DNA of 64,000 nt, taken from the NCBI RefSeq assembly GCF_019710635.1, contig NZ_JAIFZS010000001.1:1-64000 (forward strand). The letters run 5' to 3'. Each line of letters opens with the position of its first letter. Position 1 is the stretch's first letter. This document shows, one piece after another, positions 44,396 to 52,983 of the stretch. The DNA comes from Mycolicibacterium xanthum. Lineage in GTDB: Bacteria > Actinomycetota > Actinomycetes > Mycobacteriales > Mycobacteriaceae. Under the pieces are notes generated by a model. It was given only the letters and a program-made list of their open reading frames with translations. It ran no database searches and was not told the origin of the DNA. A program made the translations under genes and the position numbers.

Positions 44396-45256
44396 TCAGG
44401 GCAGTCCGGCCCCGGGGATGTCGACGACGAGCGCGTCGAGCCGAGACAGCTGCGAGCCGATGAGGCGCTCGGGTTCTGTGTCGGTGCTCGACAGCATGAA
44501 GAGGGTGCGTCGTTGCGGGCCGCCCAGCGTGCACGCGACTGCGCTGCGCTCTGTGAAGTCGACGCGGTCGGTGACAGCGCCGCCGGCGGTGACGCGTTGG
44601 AACTGATGAGCCCGTGTCATCGACGTCCACACACCACCGTCCGCGTCGAGGGCGATGCCGCCGGGCGGTCCATCGAGGTGATCGGCGAACACTCGGCGGT
44701 CGGACAGCGAACCGTCCGGCTTGATGGTGAAGGCGGTCAACCGCCGTCCGGTCGACTCGGCCACTATCAGAGTCTGCCGGTCCGGGGTGATGACCATCCC
44801 GGTCGGGAAGTCCATTCCGCCAGCGCATACGACGGCGTTGCCGTCCGGGTCGAGCCGCACGATGGCGCCGGTCGCGGGTGCCTGGCATCCCACGTAGGCG
44901 CGCCCGCGGTCGTCTACCACCATGTCCCCGAGGTCGGCCGGCGCGGTGTCGCCGAGATCGGCGAGGGTCGCGATCGTCTCTCCGTCGTAGCGCAGTATCT
45001 GCCGGTCACCGCTGGATGAAATCAGCAAAGAGCCGTCCGGGCGGAAGCCCAGTCCATGTGGCGCGTGGCCGGCCAACGGCAGTGTCGTCATCGACCCACG
45101 CAGGTCGACCGTGTGAACCGCGTTTCCCGGTGCGTCCGAAAACCACAGCAGACCCTCGAACCAACGGGGGCTCACTCCGAAGCAGAAACCACCGGCCAGC
45201 GGCGCCAGGCTGCGGCGGGGGCCGCTCGTCGCCGACCCAATTGTTTGTGTCACCAT
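44396..45256 (-). CDS. SMP-30/gluconolactonase-like hydrolase
   Basis: A 286-residue six-bladed beta-propeller of the SMP-30/gluconolactonase family. Repeats such as GLGFRPDGSLLISSS, GDMVVDDRGRAYVG and GGIALDADGGVWTS carry the metal-binding Glu/Asn/Asp positions (an N-terminal Glu in WFEGLLW). Family members are metal-dependent lactonases, so ring-oxygenation lactones could be the target. GAGGTAG lies before the ATG at 45256, and operator-like site 9 is 17 bases upstream, close enough to block the promoter. Confidence 0.85.
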   Translation of the reverse strand: MVTQTIGSATSGPRRSLAPLAGGFCFGVSPRWFEGLLWFSDAPGNAVHTVDLRGSMTTLPLAGHAPHGLGFRPDGSLLISSSGDRQILRYDGETIATLADLGDTAPADLGDMVVDDRGRAYVGCQAPATGAIVRLDPDGNAVVCAGGMDFPTGMVITPDRQTLIVAESTGRRLTAFTIKPDGSLSDRRVFADHLDGPPGGIALDADGGVWTSMTRAHQFQRVTAGGAVTDRVDFTERSAVACTLGGPQRRTLFMLSSTDTEPERLIGSQLSRLDALVVDIPGAGLP

Positions 45257-45272
45257 GCTCACTACCTCGTTT

Positions 45273-45302
45273 CGTAGATAGAATACTATATCTAATATTG
45301 GC
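45273..45302. promoter_or_regulatory. AT-rich operator-like site 9 (lactonase / SDR divergent promoter)
   Basis: Core GATAGAATACTATATCTAAT (45277-45296), the best representative of the family. 19 of 20 bases from 45273 match site 1, and 21 of 28 match site 7 on the other strand. It is the rightmost site found. Confidence 0.68.
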
Positions 45303-45432
45303 CAAAGCATGTTGAGCATGGTGCAGCGCGACCATCGCGCCGCGGGATGTGGAGAGATCCCGGACGGTGGGTGGCTCGGGGCAGACGCCCGGGTCGCAGA
45401 GACGGTGCAACGGTGACGAGAGGGTGAGCAGC

Positions 45433-46374
45433 ATGGGTGTTCTCGACGGCAAGGTGGCGGTGGTAACGGGCGCGGGTCGCGGCATCGGCCGCGGCGAGGC
45501 CCTCGCGCTCGCCCGCCACGGCGCCAGCGTCGTGGTGAACGACTTCGGCGGCAGCTGGGACGGCCGCGGTCGCGATGACCGGCCCGCAGTCGATGTCGTG
45601 CGCGAGATCACCGCAGCGGGTGGACGCGCTGTGGCGAACTTCGACAGCGTGATCGATGCCGATGGCGCGGAGGGTATGGTCGCGCAGGCGATCGATGCCT
45701 ACGGACGCCTTGACATTCTCGTCAACAACGCTGGAATTCTTTGTGACGGAATGGTGTTCAGTATCGACCCGGAAGACTGGTGGTCGGTGGTGAAAGTTCA
45801 TCTGATGGGCCATTTCCTTCCGACACGCGCCGCTGCTGCCTACTGGCGTCAGCAGAGCAAAGCGGGCGACGCCGGCCATCGCGCCATCGTCAACACGACA
45901 AGTGAGTCCGGGCTGTTCGGCAATGCAGGCCAGTCGAACTACGATGCCGCCAAGATGGGTGTCGTCTCCTTCACGATGGCTGTCGCCAGGGAGACCGCCA
46001 AGTACGGTGTTACGGTCAACGCGGTGGCGCCCCGCGCCCGAACGCGGTTGACCATGCAGACGTTCGAAGGCTCCGACCGTGCGAAGGAGTTCTCGGTCGC
46101 GGACAAGCCTTTCGACGCGATGGACCCGGAGAACATCGCGCCGTTCGTGGTATTTCTGGCATCCGACGCCGCCACCGACATCACCGCGCAGACCTTCATC
46201 GTCTACGGGGGTGCGGTCGGTCACGTGAAAATGCCCCACGTGAGCGACATCCTGTTCAAGGCCGGGAGATGGACGGTCGATGAGCTCGTGGACCGAGCCG
46301 ACGAGTTGTTCAACAACCTCGGCCGAGACGCCTACGAGGGCCCGCGGGGGTACGCGCGGCTGCCGAAGCAGTAG
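45433..46374 (+). CDS. SDR, HSD17B4-like 3-hydroxyacyl-CoA dehydrogenase type
   Basis: A 313-residue SDR with TGAGRGIGRGEALALARHGASVVVND, NNAG, Ser in NTTSESG, and Tyr-x-x-x-Lys in NYDAAKMG. The inserted VNDFGGSWDGRGRD and the general course resemble the dehydrogenase part of peroxisomal multifunctional enzyme type 2, which acts on 3-hydroxyacyl-CoA. The NAD-type Asp follows beta-2. GAGAGGGTGAGC lies before the ATG at 45433. Divergent from the lactonase, with site 9 between them, so it belongs to the regulon and may perform a beta-oxidation step. Confidence 0.88.
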   Translation: MGVLDGKVAVVTGAGRGIGRGEALALARHGASVVVNDFGGSWDGRGRDDRPAVDVVREITAAGGRAVANFDSVIDADGAEGMVAQAIDAYGRLDILVNNAGILCDGMVFSIDPEDWWSVVKVHLMGHFLPTRAAAAYWRQQSKAGDAGHRAIVNTTSESGLFGNAGQSNYDAAKMGVVSFTMAVARETAKYGVTVNAVAPRARTRLTMQTFEGSDRAKEFSVADKPFDAMDPENIAPFVVFLASDAATDITAQTFIVYGGAVGHVKMPHVSDILFKAGRWTVDELVDRADELFNNLGRDAYEGPRGYARLPKQ

Positions 46375-46493
46375 GCAGTCGAGTAGCCCGCCCGGTCGCC
46401 GCCGTCGCGAAGTGCCGAAGGAAGAGCGGGCACGCCCGCGGTGTCCTCGGCGGTTGCGGCACCGACCTGCCTGGTCGATGCCACCATGACCGG

Positions 46494-47006
46494 ATGGATG
46501 CAGCTGAACTTCGAGAACTGCAGGCGCCTCTGAAGAAGCGCTACCGCGACGATCCGCCCACTTCGCGCACGCCACTTGAGGCCGAGGCGTCCTTCGGGAA
46601 CGGCGGAATCACCGCGTCGGTGCAGACCTGGGCGGGCCCGGTCACAGCCGGGCTGCATCCGGCCACCGGTGGCGACGGAAGCGAGGCGTGCTCAGGGGAT
46701 ATGTTGTTGCAGGCGCTGCTGGCCTGCGCCGGGGTGACGTTGCGCAGCGTCGCCACCGCGATGGGCATCGACATCGGTGACGGCGAGTTGCGTGCGACCG
46801 GGATGTTCGATGCTCGCGGGACCTTGGGCGTGTCGCGTGATGTACCGGTCGGTGTCCAGGACATCAGCGTCGTCGCCGAGCTGCAGACCGATGCCGACGA
46901 TGCGGCGCTGGCCAAGCTGGGCGAGCTGACGGAGCGTTACTGCGTGGTGGGTCAGAGTCTGGCGCAGCCACCGACCATCGTCGTGCGCAAGCGTTCATCG
47001 CCATGA
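46494..47006 (+). CDS. OsmC-family protein
   Basis: A 170-residue OsmC-like protein. Both redox cysteines of the family are present: one in LLACAGVTLRS and one in ERYCVVGQSL. OsmC/Ohr proteins are thiol-dependent peroxidases that reduce organic hydroperoxides. No AT-rich operator site precedes it, so it is probably outside the regulon, although organic hydroperoxide defence would suit an oxygenase-rich cluster. Confidence 0.88.
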   Translation: MDAAELRELQAPLKKRYRDDPPTSRTPLEAEASFGNGGITASVQTWAGPVTAGLHPATGGDGSEACSGDMLLQALLACAGVTLRSVATAMGIDIGDGELRATGMFDARGTLGVSRDVPVGVQDISVVAELQTDADDAALAKLGELTERYCVVGQSLAQPPTIVVRKRSSP

Positions 47007-47060
47007 TGCTCTGTCGTGCAGTGTGTTTGAGCTATCAGGCCTGACGTTGGGTGTGCACGA

Positions 47061-47897
47061 TCAGGCGTACATCGTCACCAGAGCGAGCGCAATCCCGAGG
47101 GCCACGAACGTGGCCACGGTCATCGCGGTCTTGACACCGGTGCTGGGCTGTTCACCAGCGGCCATCTCCATGCCGGCCATCGACTCGTGCTCCTCGGCCA
47201 TATCGGTCATGTCGGCCATCCCGGCCATCGGTCCCGCCACGGGCCGCCTGCGGATGGTCATCATCCCGTGCTTCATGTGGTTGGCCACCAACCACCAGTT
47301 GATCGGGTAGGCGAAGACGAAGCCGACGATCAGGGCCATCGACATCACGAACCAGAACTCCGGCCGCAGCGGATCGTGGCTGTGCTGCACATGGGGCATG
47401 GTGAACCGCGCGGTCAGCACCATTCCCGACATCAGCAGGTTCATCGACAGCAGCTCGGGAAGGAACGTCATCTTCAGCGAGGTCAGGTACGAACCGCCTG
47501 CGCTGTCACGCATCGCGAACGCCTGAAAGAACGCCCAGCCGAATCCGAAGCCGAGTGTGTACTCGAGTACGAAGTCCGACCAGAAGGACAGTGCCAACTG
47601 GGCGCCGATGGCCGCCCCGACGATGATTCCGATCCCATCGCCGGCTACGCAGTGCATGGTGGAGCCGAGGACCTGGCGCCATCGCGCGGCGACGTAGGCC
47701 TCGTGGACCCCCGGGACAGGCTCCCGGCAGCCGAGCACGTAGAAGAACGCCCCCAGCGGGCCGGTAAAGGCGGTCAGGATGACGAAGGCCCACTTCAGCA
47801 CGGGCGACTCGGGTGTGGTGCGCCAGATGTCGATTGTCACGAACAGCAGCGACGGCACCGTGAGGATCCACCACATCAGCATCGCGCCGGCGAGCAT
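47061..47897 (-). CDS. DUF4396 membrane protein with Met/His-rich loop
   Basis: A 278-residue membrane protein with about seven hydrophobic segments that fits DUF4396 (conserved region STMHCVAGDGIGI and MRDSAGGSY). The hydrophilic stretch before the last helix is full of Met and His/Glu (GMADMTDMAEEHESMAGMEM), a pattern known in copper-handling proteins. Function is unknown; metal binding is inference. It converges on the OsmC gene. Confidence 0.8.
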   Translation of the reverse strand: MLAGAMLMWWILTVPSLLFVTIDIWRTTPESPVLKWAFVILTAFTGPLGAFFYVLGCREPVPGVHEAYVAARWRQVLGSTMHCVAGDGIGIIVGAAIGAQLALSFWSDFVLEYTLGFGFGWAFFQAFAMRDSAGGSYLTSLKMTFLPELLSMNLLMSGMVLTARFTMPHVQHSHDPLRPEFWFVMSMALIVGFVFAYPINWWLVANHMKHGMMTIRRRPVAGPMAGMADMTDMAEEHESMAGMEMAAGEQPSTGVKTAMTVATFVALGIALALVTMYA

Positions 47898-48003
47898 GCG
47901 GCCACCCTATCGAGCCGACTTACGACTTTGTGCCGAGTTGACGAATGTCGTTGGTGAGAAGCCGGATCCGTTTACCCGGTGCGGCGACGATGGCGGAGGC
48001 GCC

Positions 48004-48710
48004 CTACCGCGCCCCGGTGACGTCGCGGAAGCGCGTGGGAGCCCGCCCCAGCAGCGGCCGCGCGACCAGTGGGTTGCCGACGAGGCCATGGCGATCGTAA
48101 TCGCCACACATGCAGATGAAATCGGCAAGCATGCCCATCTCCCACGGTGGGAGGGGAGTTCGTTGAGGCGTACCTGCCTGACTTCGGCCGGTGTGCGCTC
48201 CAATGTCGTTAGCTGCGCTGCTATCTCGCGCATGCTCAGCAGCTCGGGCCCGGCGATCTCGAAGGTGCCGTGAGCCATCTCGGGGTCCGCAACCGACCGG
48301 GCCGCGATCTCGGCGGTGTCGGACTCATCGATCACGCTGAATCCGGTGTCCGGATTGCAGGGTGAAAGAAGTTGTCCATCAGGGAAGATGGCGTGGTGCA
48401 TCGGGACCCTTTGGACGTACATTGCGGGCTTCACGATCACCCACTCCACTCCGCAGGTTCTGACCACCTCCTCGGCGGCCGTCTTGCGCAGATGGTGGCG
48501 CAGCGTCGAGATGTTCGGGTGCAGCGCGGAATGCAGCACGATGCGACGCACACCGCAGTCGACAGCGGCCTGCGCGGCGGAGGCCGACGATGGCCGTCTC
48601 AGCGGCGACGAAAGTAGGCGGGATGACGTAGACGGCTTCGTGTCCCTCGATGGCGGCGTGCATCGCCGCGGTGAGCGGGCGGCTGCGGCGCCGCCCCGGA
48701 ATCGGTTGCG
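48004..48710 (-). pseudogene. NmrA-like NAD(P)-binding protein, broken
   Basis: Pieces of an NmrA/SDR-atypical protein in more than one frame. A first piece reads AAIEGHEAVYVIPPTFVAAE; the middle piece (SAAQAAVDCGVRRIVLHSALHP .. GTFEIAGPELLSMREIA) is in another frame, with a shift near 48585; the last piece (CGDYDRHGLVGNPLVARPLLGR .., TAG at 48004) needs another shift near 48150. The N-terminal Gly-rich NAD(P) loop is not found. I judge it a dead gene, or one hit by assembly errors, with a truncated 5' end. Confidence 0.65.
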
Positions 48711-48874
48711 TCGTCGCCGCCATCGCGGATGGCATGCTGGTGTCGCCGCAACGGCAGACGTCCGCTGGCCAGGGCAGGGCCGACGGTTGCCGGATCTGCT
48801 GTTGCCCGACGCGGCGATGTACCGGGCCAAGGCCCGAAGGTCGGCCCACACCGTCTACTTCGAAGCCGACTGGC

Positions 48875-50128
48875 CTAACCGACCGGGCCGAGGAACCGGT
48901 TCGTGTACCGCGCGAACCTCTCTCGGAGCCGGTCGGCGTCGAGGCCGAACAACTCCGCCGACGTGTGCACGCGGCCGTGCCGGCCCCTCCGGTGGCCGGC
49001 CAGGTACTCGGAGATCGCCGATTGCGCACCGTCGGTCAGGGGCTCGTCGGCGACCGTGTAGAGCCTGCGCACCACACCCATCTCGTCGGCCATGAAGTCG
49101 TCGAAACCGATGTCGACGGAACGTTCGGGGGGAATCAGGTCGCGATCGCGCACGCACATACCGAGCAGCCGTTCGAGTCGGTCGACCCATGCGTCGGCGA
49201 CCGCGCGCACGTCGACCCTGTCGTGATACATCCGCTCGGAGTAGGTGACCATCGCGATCATCGACAGTGCGACCGGCACCGGATCGCGGTGGGTGAACGC
49301 GATGACGGCGTCGGGCAGCACGGTGTTCAGCACCGGCAGCTGACCGAGGTGCTGCGGCGACTTGAGCACCCACCGTCTGCCGCCACGCAGGAACTGCAGC
49401 GCCTTGAGTTGGGTGACCAGGTACCGGTAGGACGAGGTCTGGTCGCGGTTCCAGTAGTAGTCCGTCCAGCGCGGCACATGGGCCAGGGTTTCCATCAGCA
49501 TCGTGGAGAAGTCGTTGGCCAGCAGCTGGATCTCCTCGTGCGCGTGGTCGGTGGTCATCTCGTGCATGAGCGCGAAGTGCGGCATCAACGTGTCCATGGT
49601 CTGGACCGCGACGTCCATCCGGGTGATCCGCGGATCGGGCTGCACCCCCTGCTCGGCGGGCAGTGGGAACGGCTCGACACTCTCCCAGTAGGGCAGGCTG
49701 CGAAACGTCGGCGCCGCGGCGAGCATGTTGTGCAGATGGGTGGTGCCCGACCGGGGCAGCCCCGCGATGATGACCGGGGGCGCCAACTCGATGTCGTGGA
49801 TCTCCGGATGGCGCTTCAGCAGATCGGTGAGCAGCAGTCGATTCTTCAGCCACTGCACGAGTTGGGCATGAAAGTTCACGATTCCCGGACCGTGCATGTC
49901 GATCTCGCGCAGTTCGGCGACATACCGCTCCAGCCGCTCCCGGTAGTCGTCCGGACCGAAATCGCGCAAGCCGGTGGCCTCCGTCGCCCGCGCGTGCAGC
50001 ACGTCGGTGTCCAGCGGGCAGTCGGGTGCGAGCATCGCCATCATCTGCCGGAGTTGCTCTGCCTCTGGGCTGTACCGCGGCTCCGCCAGGTCGTCGAGAT
50101 GGATCAGGCCTGCTGTGGTGTCCGTCAC
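48875..50128 (-). CDS. Sulfotransferase family protein
   Basis: A 417-residue PAPS-dependent sulfotransferase of the type common in mycobacteria (Stf-like). The 5'-phosphosulfate loop is AGLPRSGTTHLHN near residue 120; the 3'-phosphate region is FTHRDPVPVALS. It transfers sulfate to a hydroxyl of an unknown lipid or glycan. Start taken as GTG 50128; a TTG two codons earlier is possible. No ribosome site is visible, which suggests a leaderless mRNA. It is divergent from the TetR gene with only 28 bases between starts. Confidence 0.88.
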   Translation of the reverse strand: MTDTTAGLIHLDDLAEPRYSPEAEQLRQMMAMLAPDCPLDTDVLHARATEATGLRDFGPDDYRERLERYVAELREIDMHGPGIVNFHAQLVQWLKNRLLLTDLLKRHPEIHDIELAPPVIIAGLPRSGTTHLHNMLAAAPTFRSLPYWESVEPFPLPAEQGVQPDPRITRMDVAVQTMDTLMPHFALMHEMTTDHAHEEIQLLANDFSTMLMETLAHVPRWTDYYWNRDQTSSYRYLVTQLKALQFLRGGRRWVLKSPQHLGQLPVLNTVLPDAVIAFTHRDPVPVALSMIAMVTYSERMYHDRVDVRAVADAWVDRLERLLGMCVRDRDLIPPERSVDIGFDDFMADEMGVVRRLYTVADEPLTDGAQSAISEYLAGHRRGRHGRVHTSAELFGLDADRLRERFARYTNRFLGPVG

Positions 50129-50156
50129 AACCAATTATGTTACTGTGAGTTTCGTA

Positions 50157-50732
50157 ATGACGACAGACCTGGGACGCCCGCGCAACCCCGGGATCGACGA
50201 CGCGGTGCTGCGCGCCACGGTCGATCTGATCGCCGAGTCGTCCTACGCCGACCTGTCGGTCGACGCCATCGCGGCCAGGGCGGGTACCAGCAAGCCGGCG
50301 ATCTACCGGCGCTGGCGGGGAAAGGCCCACCTCGTGCACGAAGCGGTGTTCCCCATCGGTGCCACCACGGCGATCCCGGACACCGGTTCGCTGCCGGGTG
50401 ACGTCCGCGAGATGCTGCGGCGCACGCTGGCGGTGCTCAGCACACCGGCGGCGCTGGCCGCGCTTCCCGGCCTGGTGGGTGAGATGGCATCGGATCCGAC
50501 GCTGCACGCGGCGCTGCTGGAACGCTTCGGCGACATCCTCGTGGGAGCCCTGAGCGACCACATCGAGGTGGCGAGGCGGCGCGGCGAGGTGCGCCAGGAC
50601 GTGACCGCATCCGAGCTGGCCGAAGCGATCGCCGGAATCACATTGATGACGTTGATCTCTCGTGGTGCGAGCCTCGACGAGACGTGGGTCGAGCGGACGG
50701 CCTGCCTGATCACGAAAGGAATCGGTACATGA
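50157..50732 (+). CDS. TetR-family repressor
   Basis: A 191-residue TetR protein. The N-terminal helix-turn-helix is DAIAARAGTSKPAIYRRWRGK; the C-terminal part is a helical ligand domain of the TetR_C type. The ATG at 50157 is 28 bases from the divergent sulfotransferase start, so one operator (perhaps within TTATGTTACTGTGAGTTTC) would control both. It overlaps the DUF1214 gene by four bases (ATGA) and likely controls it. Confidence 0.92.
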   Translation: MTTDLGRPRNPGIDDAVLRATVDLIAESSYADLSVDAIAARAGTSKPAIYRRWRGKAHLVHEAVFPIGATTAIPDTGSLPGDVREMLRRTLAVLSTPAALAALPGLVGEMASDPTLHAALLERFGDILVGALSDHIEVARRRGEVRQDVTASELAEAIAGITLMTLISRGASLDETWVERTACLITKGIGT

Positions 50733-51865
50733 GCACCCAGTCAGAGGTGACGGTCCAGGCCGGCGCACACGAAGCCACCGCCGCGTGGCGCGAACTGCTC
50801 GACACGCTGCGGGTGCTCGACGAATCCTTCATGTCCGGGCCCAAGGCCGTCACCGACGACCGGCACATCGCCGACGGCTACCGCATGCTGGCGACCACGC
50901 TCGGGGTGGCGCTGGACACCTACCTGTTCGCCGACCCCGGTCGGCCGATCTGGCTGGAGGTCAACTCACCGTTCCGGCCGGACCGCAGGTGGGGCGGCGA
51001 CAACACCGATGCCATCTACTACATGTGCCCGGTGGATCCGGCCCGGCGGTACCGGATCACCGGAAACCGCGGCGACAGCGTCTACTTCTCGGTGACCGCG
51101 TACAACGAGCCGTCCCCGGGAGCGTGGTCGGACCGGATCGTCGCCATCGTCCGCGACGACGATCTCGACATCGACGACAACGGTGACTTCGGTTTCGACT
51201 TCGGCCCGGTCGCCGACGCCGCCGTGCTGATGACCCGTGACTACCAGGCGGATCCGCTTGTCGGCCGCCCCGTCACATGGTCCATCGAGGCGCTCGACCC
51301 GCCGGAGCCGTTCCGACACGGGGAGGCCGAGACCGCCGCGGCGCTGCGGGCGAGCGCGGCCTGGTTGCGGACCATGTTCGCGATCCTGCCGCTGAGCGTC
51401 GGGGTGAGGAACGACGACGCGCACGAACTCGGGCACGAGACCGCGATGGCGGCCAACGACTTCGCCGACCCGTACCAGGTGCCGGACGCGAACTTCGGCT
51501 GGTCGGCCAGGGACGCCTGCTATTCGTACGGGAGCTTCGACCTCGCCGAGGACGAGGCGCTGGTGATCACCCACCGGCCGCCGGCCTGCCGGTTCTGGAA
51601 CGTGGTGGTGTGGAATCAGTTCATGGCGGTCCCCGGGGTGCGCGATGCCCGCAGCTCGGTCAACGGGTTCACCGCGGTGCCGGATTCGGACGGCTCGGTG
51701 ACGATCGTGGTGTCGCGGGGGCAGACGGCTCACCCCAACTCGCTGACCACACTGGACTATCCCCGCGGAAATCTGGCGTTCCGCTGGTTCCTGGCCGACT
51801 CGGTGCCGGCGCGACCGCAGGTCCGGCTGGTGAAGCTCGCCGACGTGCCGACCACGGTGACCTGA
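50729..51865 (+). CDS. DUF1214-domain protein
   Basis: A 378-residue protein whose second half fits DUF1214 (NDFADPYQVPDANFGWSARDACYSYG .., RFWNVVVWNQF), a family widespread in mycobacteria and of unknown reaction. The N-terminal part matches the frequent DUF1254-like neighbour region. No signal peptide or membrane helix is seen. AAAGGA precedes the ATG. Co-translated with the TetR gene and divergent from a sulfotransferase, so the three may act on one lipid or sterol. Confidence 0.85.
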   Translation: MSTQSEVTVQAGAHEATAAWRELLDTLRVLDESFMSGPKAVTDDRHIADGYRMLATTLGVALDTYLFADPGRPIWLEVNSPFRPDRRWGGDNTDAIYYMCPVDPARRYRITGNRGDSVYFSVTAYNEPSPGAWSDRIVAIVRDDDLDIDDNGDFGFDFGPVADAAVLMTRDYQADPLVGRPVTWSIEALDPPEPFRHGEAETAAALRASAAWLRTMFAILPLSVGVRNDDAHELGHETAMAANDFADPYQVPDANFGWSARDACYSYGSFDLAEDEALVITHRPPACRFWNVVVWNQFMAVPGVRDARSSVNGFTAVPDSDGSVTIVVSRGQTAHPNSLTTLDYPRGNLAFRWFLADSVPARPQVRLVKLADVPTTVT

Positions 51866-52005
51866 CCTGGTGGATCACCCCGGCAAGGGACCTTGGTCCC
51901 GGGCCGGAATGACGGTGGGCTCACGACGGTCCTTGACGATCGCGATAGCGTCGAATCATCGGGGCGGCGCTGCCGCCGCCGGTCGATCGGTGAGGAGGAA
52001 CAACG
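51866..52005. promoter_or_regulatory. Promoter region of the stress-protein operon
   Basis: 140 bases before the universal stress protein gene. A GAGGAGGAAC ribosome site stands at its right end. No DosR-like palindrome could be identified with confidence. Confidence 0.4.
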
Positions 52006-52983
52006 GTGTCCACTCAAAATGCGGCGTCCACTCAAAATACGGCGTCCACTCAAAATACGGCGTCCACTCAAAATACGGCGTCCACTCAAAATGCGGCGTC
52101 CACTCAGCCGGCGCCCCTCGGCATCATGGTCGGTGTCGACGGATCGCCCGAGGCCAGGGTCGCCGTCGACTGGGCCGCCCGCGACGCCGCGATGCGCGGA
52201 GTCCCGCTGACCCTCGTGCACGTTCTGCCCGGCGCCGCTCTGCAGGCGTGGGTCCAGACGCCGCTGCCCCCGGATTACCTCACCGACGAGCAGGACACCG
52301 CCCACGAGATCCTGCGCGACGCGCTGAGCGTCGCGGAGGCCGCCACGGCCGGCGCCGAACACTTCTGCGTGCAGCAGAAGGTGGTCTCCGGGCAGGCCGT
52401 TCCCACGCTGGCCGACCTGACCAAGGATGCCGAGATGGTCGTCGTCGGCAGGCGCGGCCTCGGTAAGCTGGGCCGGCTGGTGCTCGGCTCGGTCAGTGCC
52501 GGGATGACGCAACATGCGCACTGCCCGGTGGCGGTGATCCACGACGAGGACCCGCTGATCCCGCACCCGTCGGAAGCGCCCGTCGTGGTGGGCATCGACG
52601 GCTCGCCCGCCTCCGAACTCGCCACCGCCGTCGCCTTCGACGAGGCGTCACGTCGCGGCGTGGATCTGGTCGCCGTGCACACCTGGAGCGACGCCGGCTA
52701 CGAACTGCCCGACCAGGGGTGGTCCGAGGTACAGCCCGAGGAGGACATGCTGCTCGCCGAGCGGCTCGCCGGTTGGCAGGAGCGCTATCCCGATGTGACC
52801 GTGCAACGCGTGGTCCGCCGCGACCAGCCGGCGCACCGATTGTTGGAGGAGGCCGAGAAGGCGCAGCTGCTGGTGGTCGGCAGCCATGGCCGGGGCGGGT
52901 TCGCCGGAATGCTGCTCGGCTCGGTGGGCTCGCAGGTCGTGCAGTCCGCCAGGTCGCCGGTCATCGTCGCGAGGCAGTCGTGA
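52006..52983 (+). CDS. Universal stress protein, two USP domains, repeat N-terminus
   Basis: A 325-residue tandem USP. Domain 1 (from ~38) opens with GIMVGVDGSPEA and carries the ATP loop VGRRGLGKLGRLVLGSVS; domain 2 (from ~195) opens with VVVGIDGSPAS and has VGSHGRGGFAGMLLGSVG. Both loops fit Gly-x2-Gly-x9-Gly-Ser, so both domains should bind ATP. Unusual for the family, the first ~36 residues are a Ser-Thr-Gln-Asn-Thr/Ala-Ala hexapeptide repeat. The start is a GTG at 52006 with GAGGAGG upstream. It overlaps the SRPBCC gene (GTGA). Confidence 0.92.
   Translation: MSTQNAASTQNTASTQNTASTQNTASTQNAASTQPAPLGIMVGVDGSPEARVAVDWAARDAAMRGVPLTLVHVLPGAALQAWVQTPLPPDYLTDEQDTAHEILRDALSVAEAATAGAEHFCVQQKVVSGQAVPTLADLTKDAEMVVVGRRGLGKLGRLVLGSVSAGMTQHAHCPVAVIHDEDPLIPHPSEAPVVVGIDGSPASELATAVAFDEASRRGVDLVAVHTWSDAGYELPDQGWSEVQPEEDMLLAERLAGWQERYPDVTVQRVVRRDQPAHRLLEEAEKAQLLVVGSHGRGGFAGMLLGSVGSQVVQSARSPVIVARQS
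52009..52098 (+). repeat. 18-bp in-frame minisatellite
   Basis: Five copies of TCCACTCAAAATACGGCG (copies 1 and 5 have GCG in place of ACG), followed by a sixth, diverged copy that starts TCCACTCAG. Each encodes STQN(T/A)A. The unit is AT-richer than its surroundings, and the near-identical copies point to recent slippage. Confidence 0.95.

Noticed and set aside
52006..52116. CRISPR-like array suggested by regular repeats
   Set aside because: The units are contiguous, 18 bp, without spacers, and in frame with the stress protein; this is a minisatellite.
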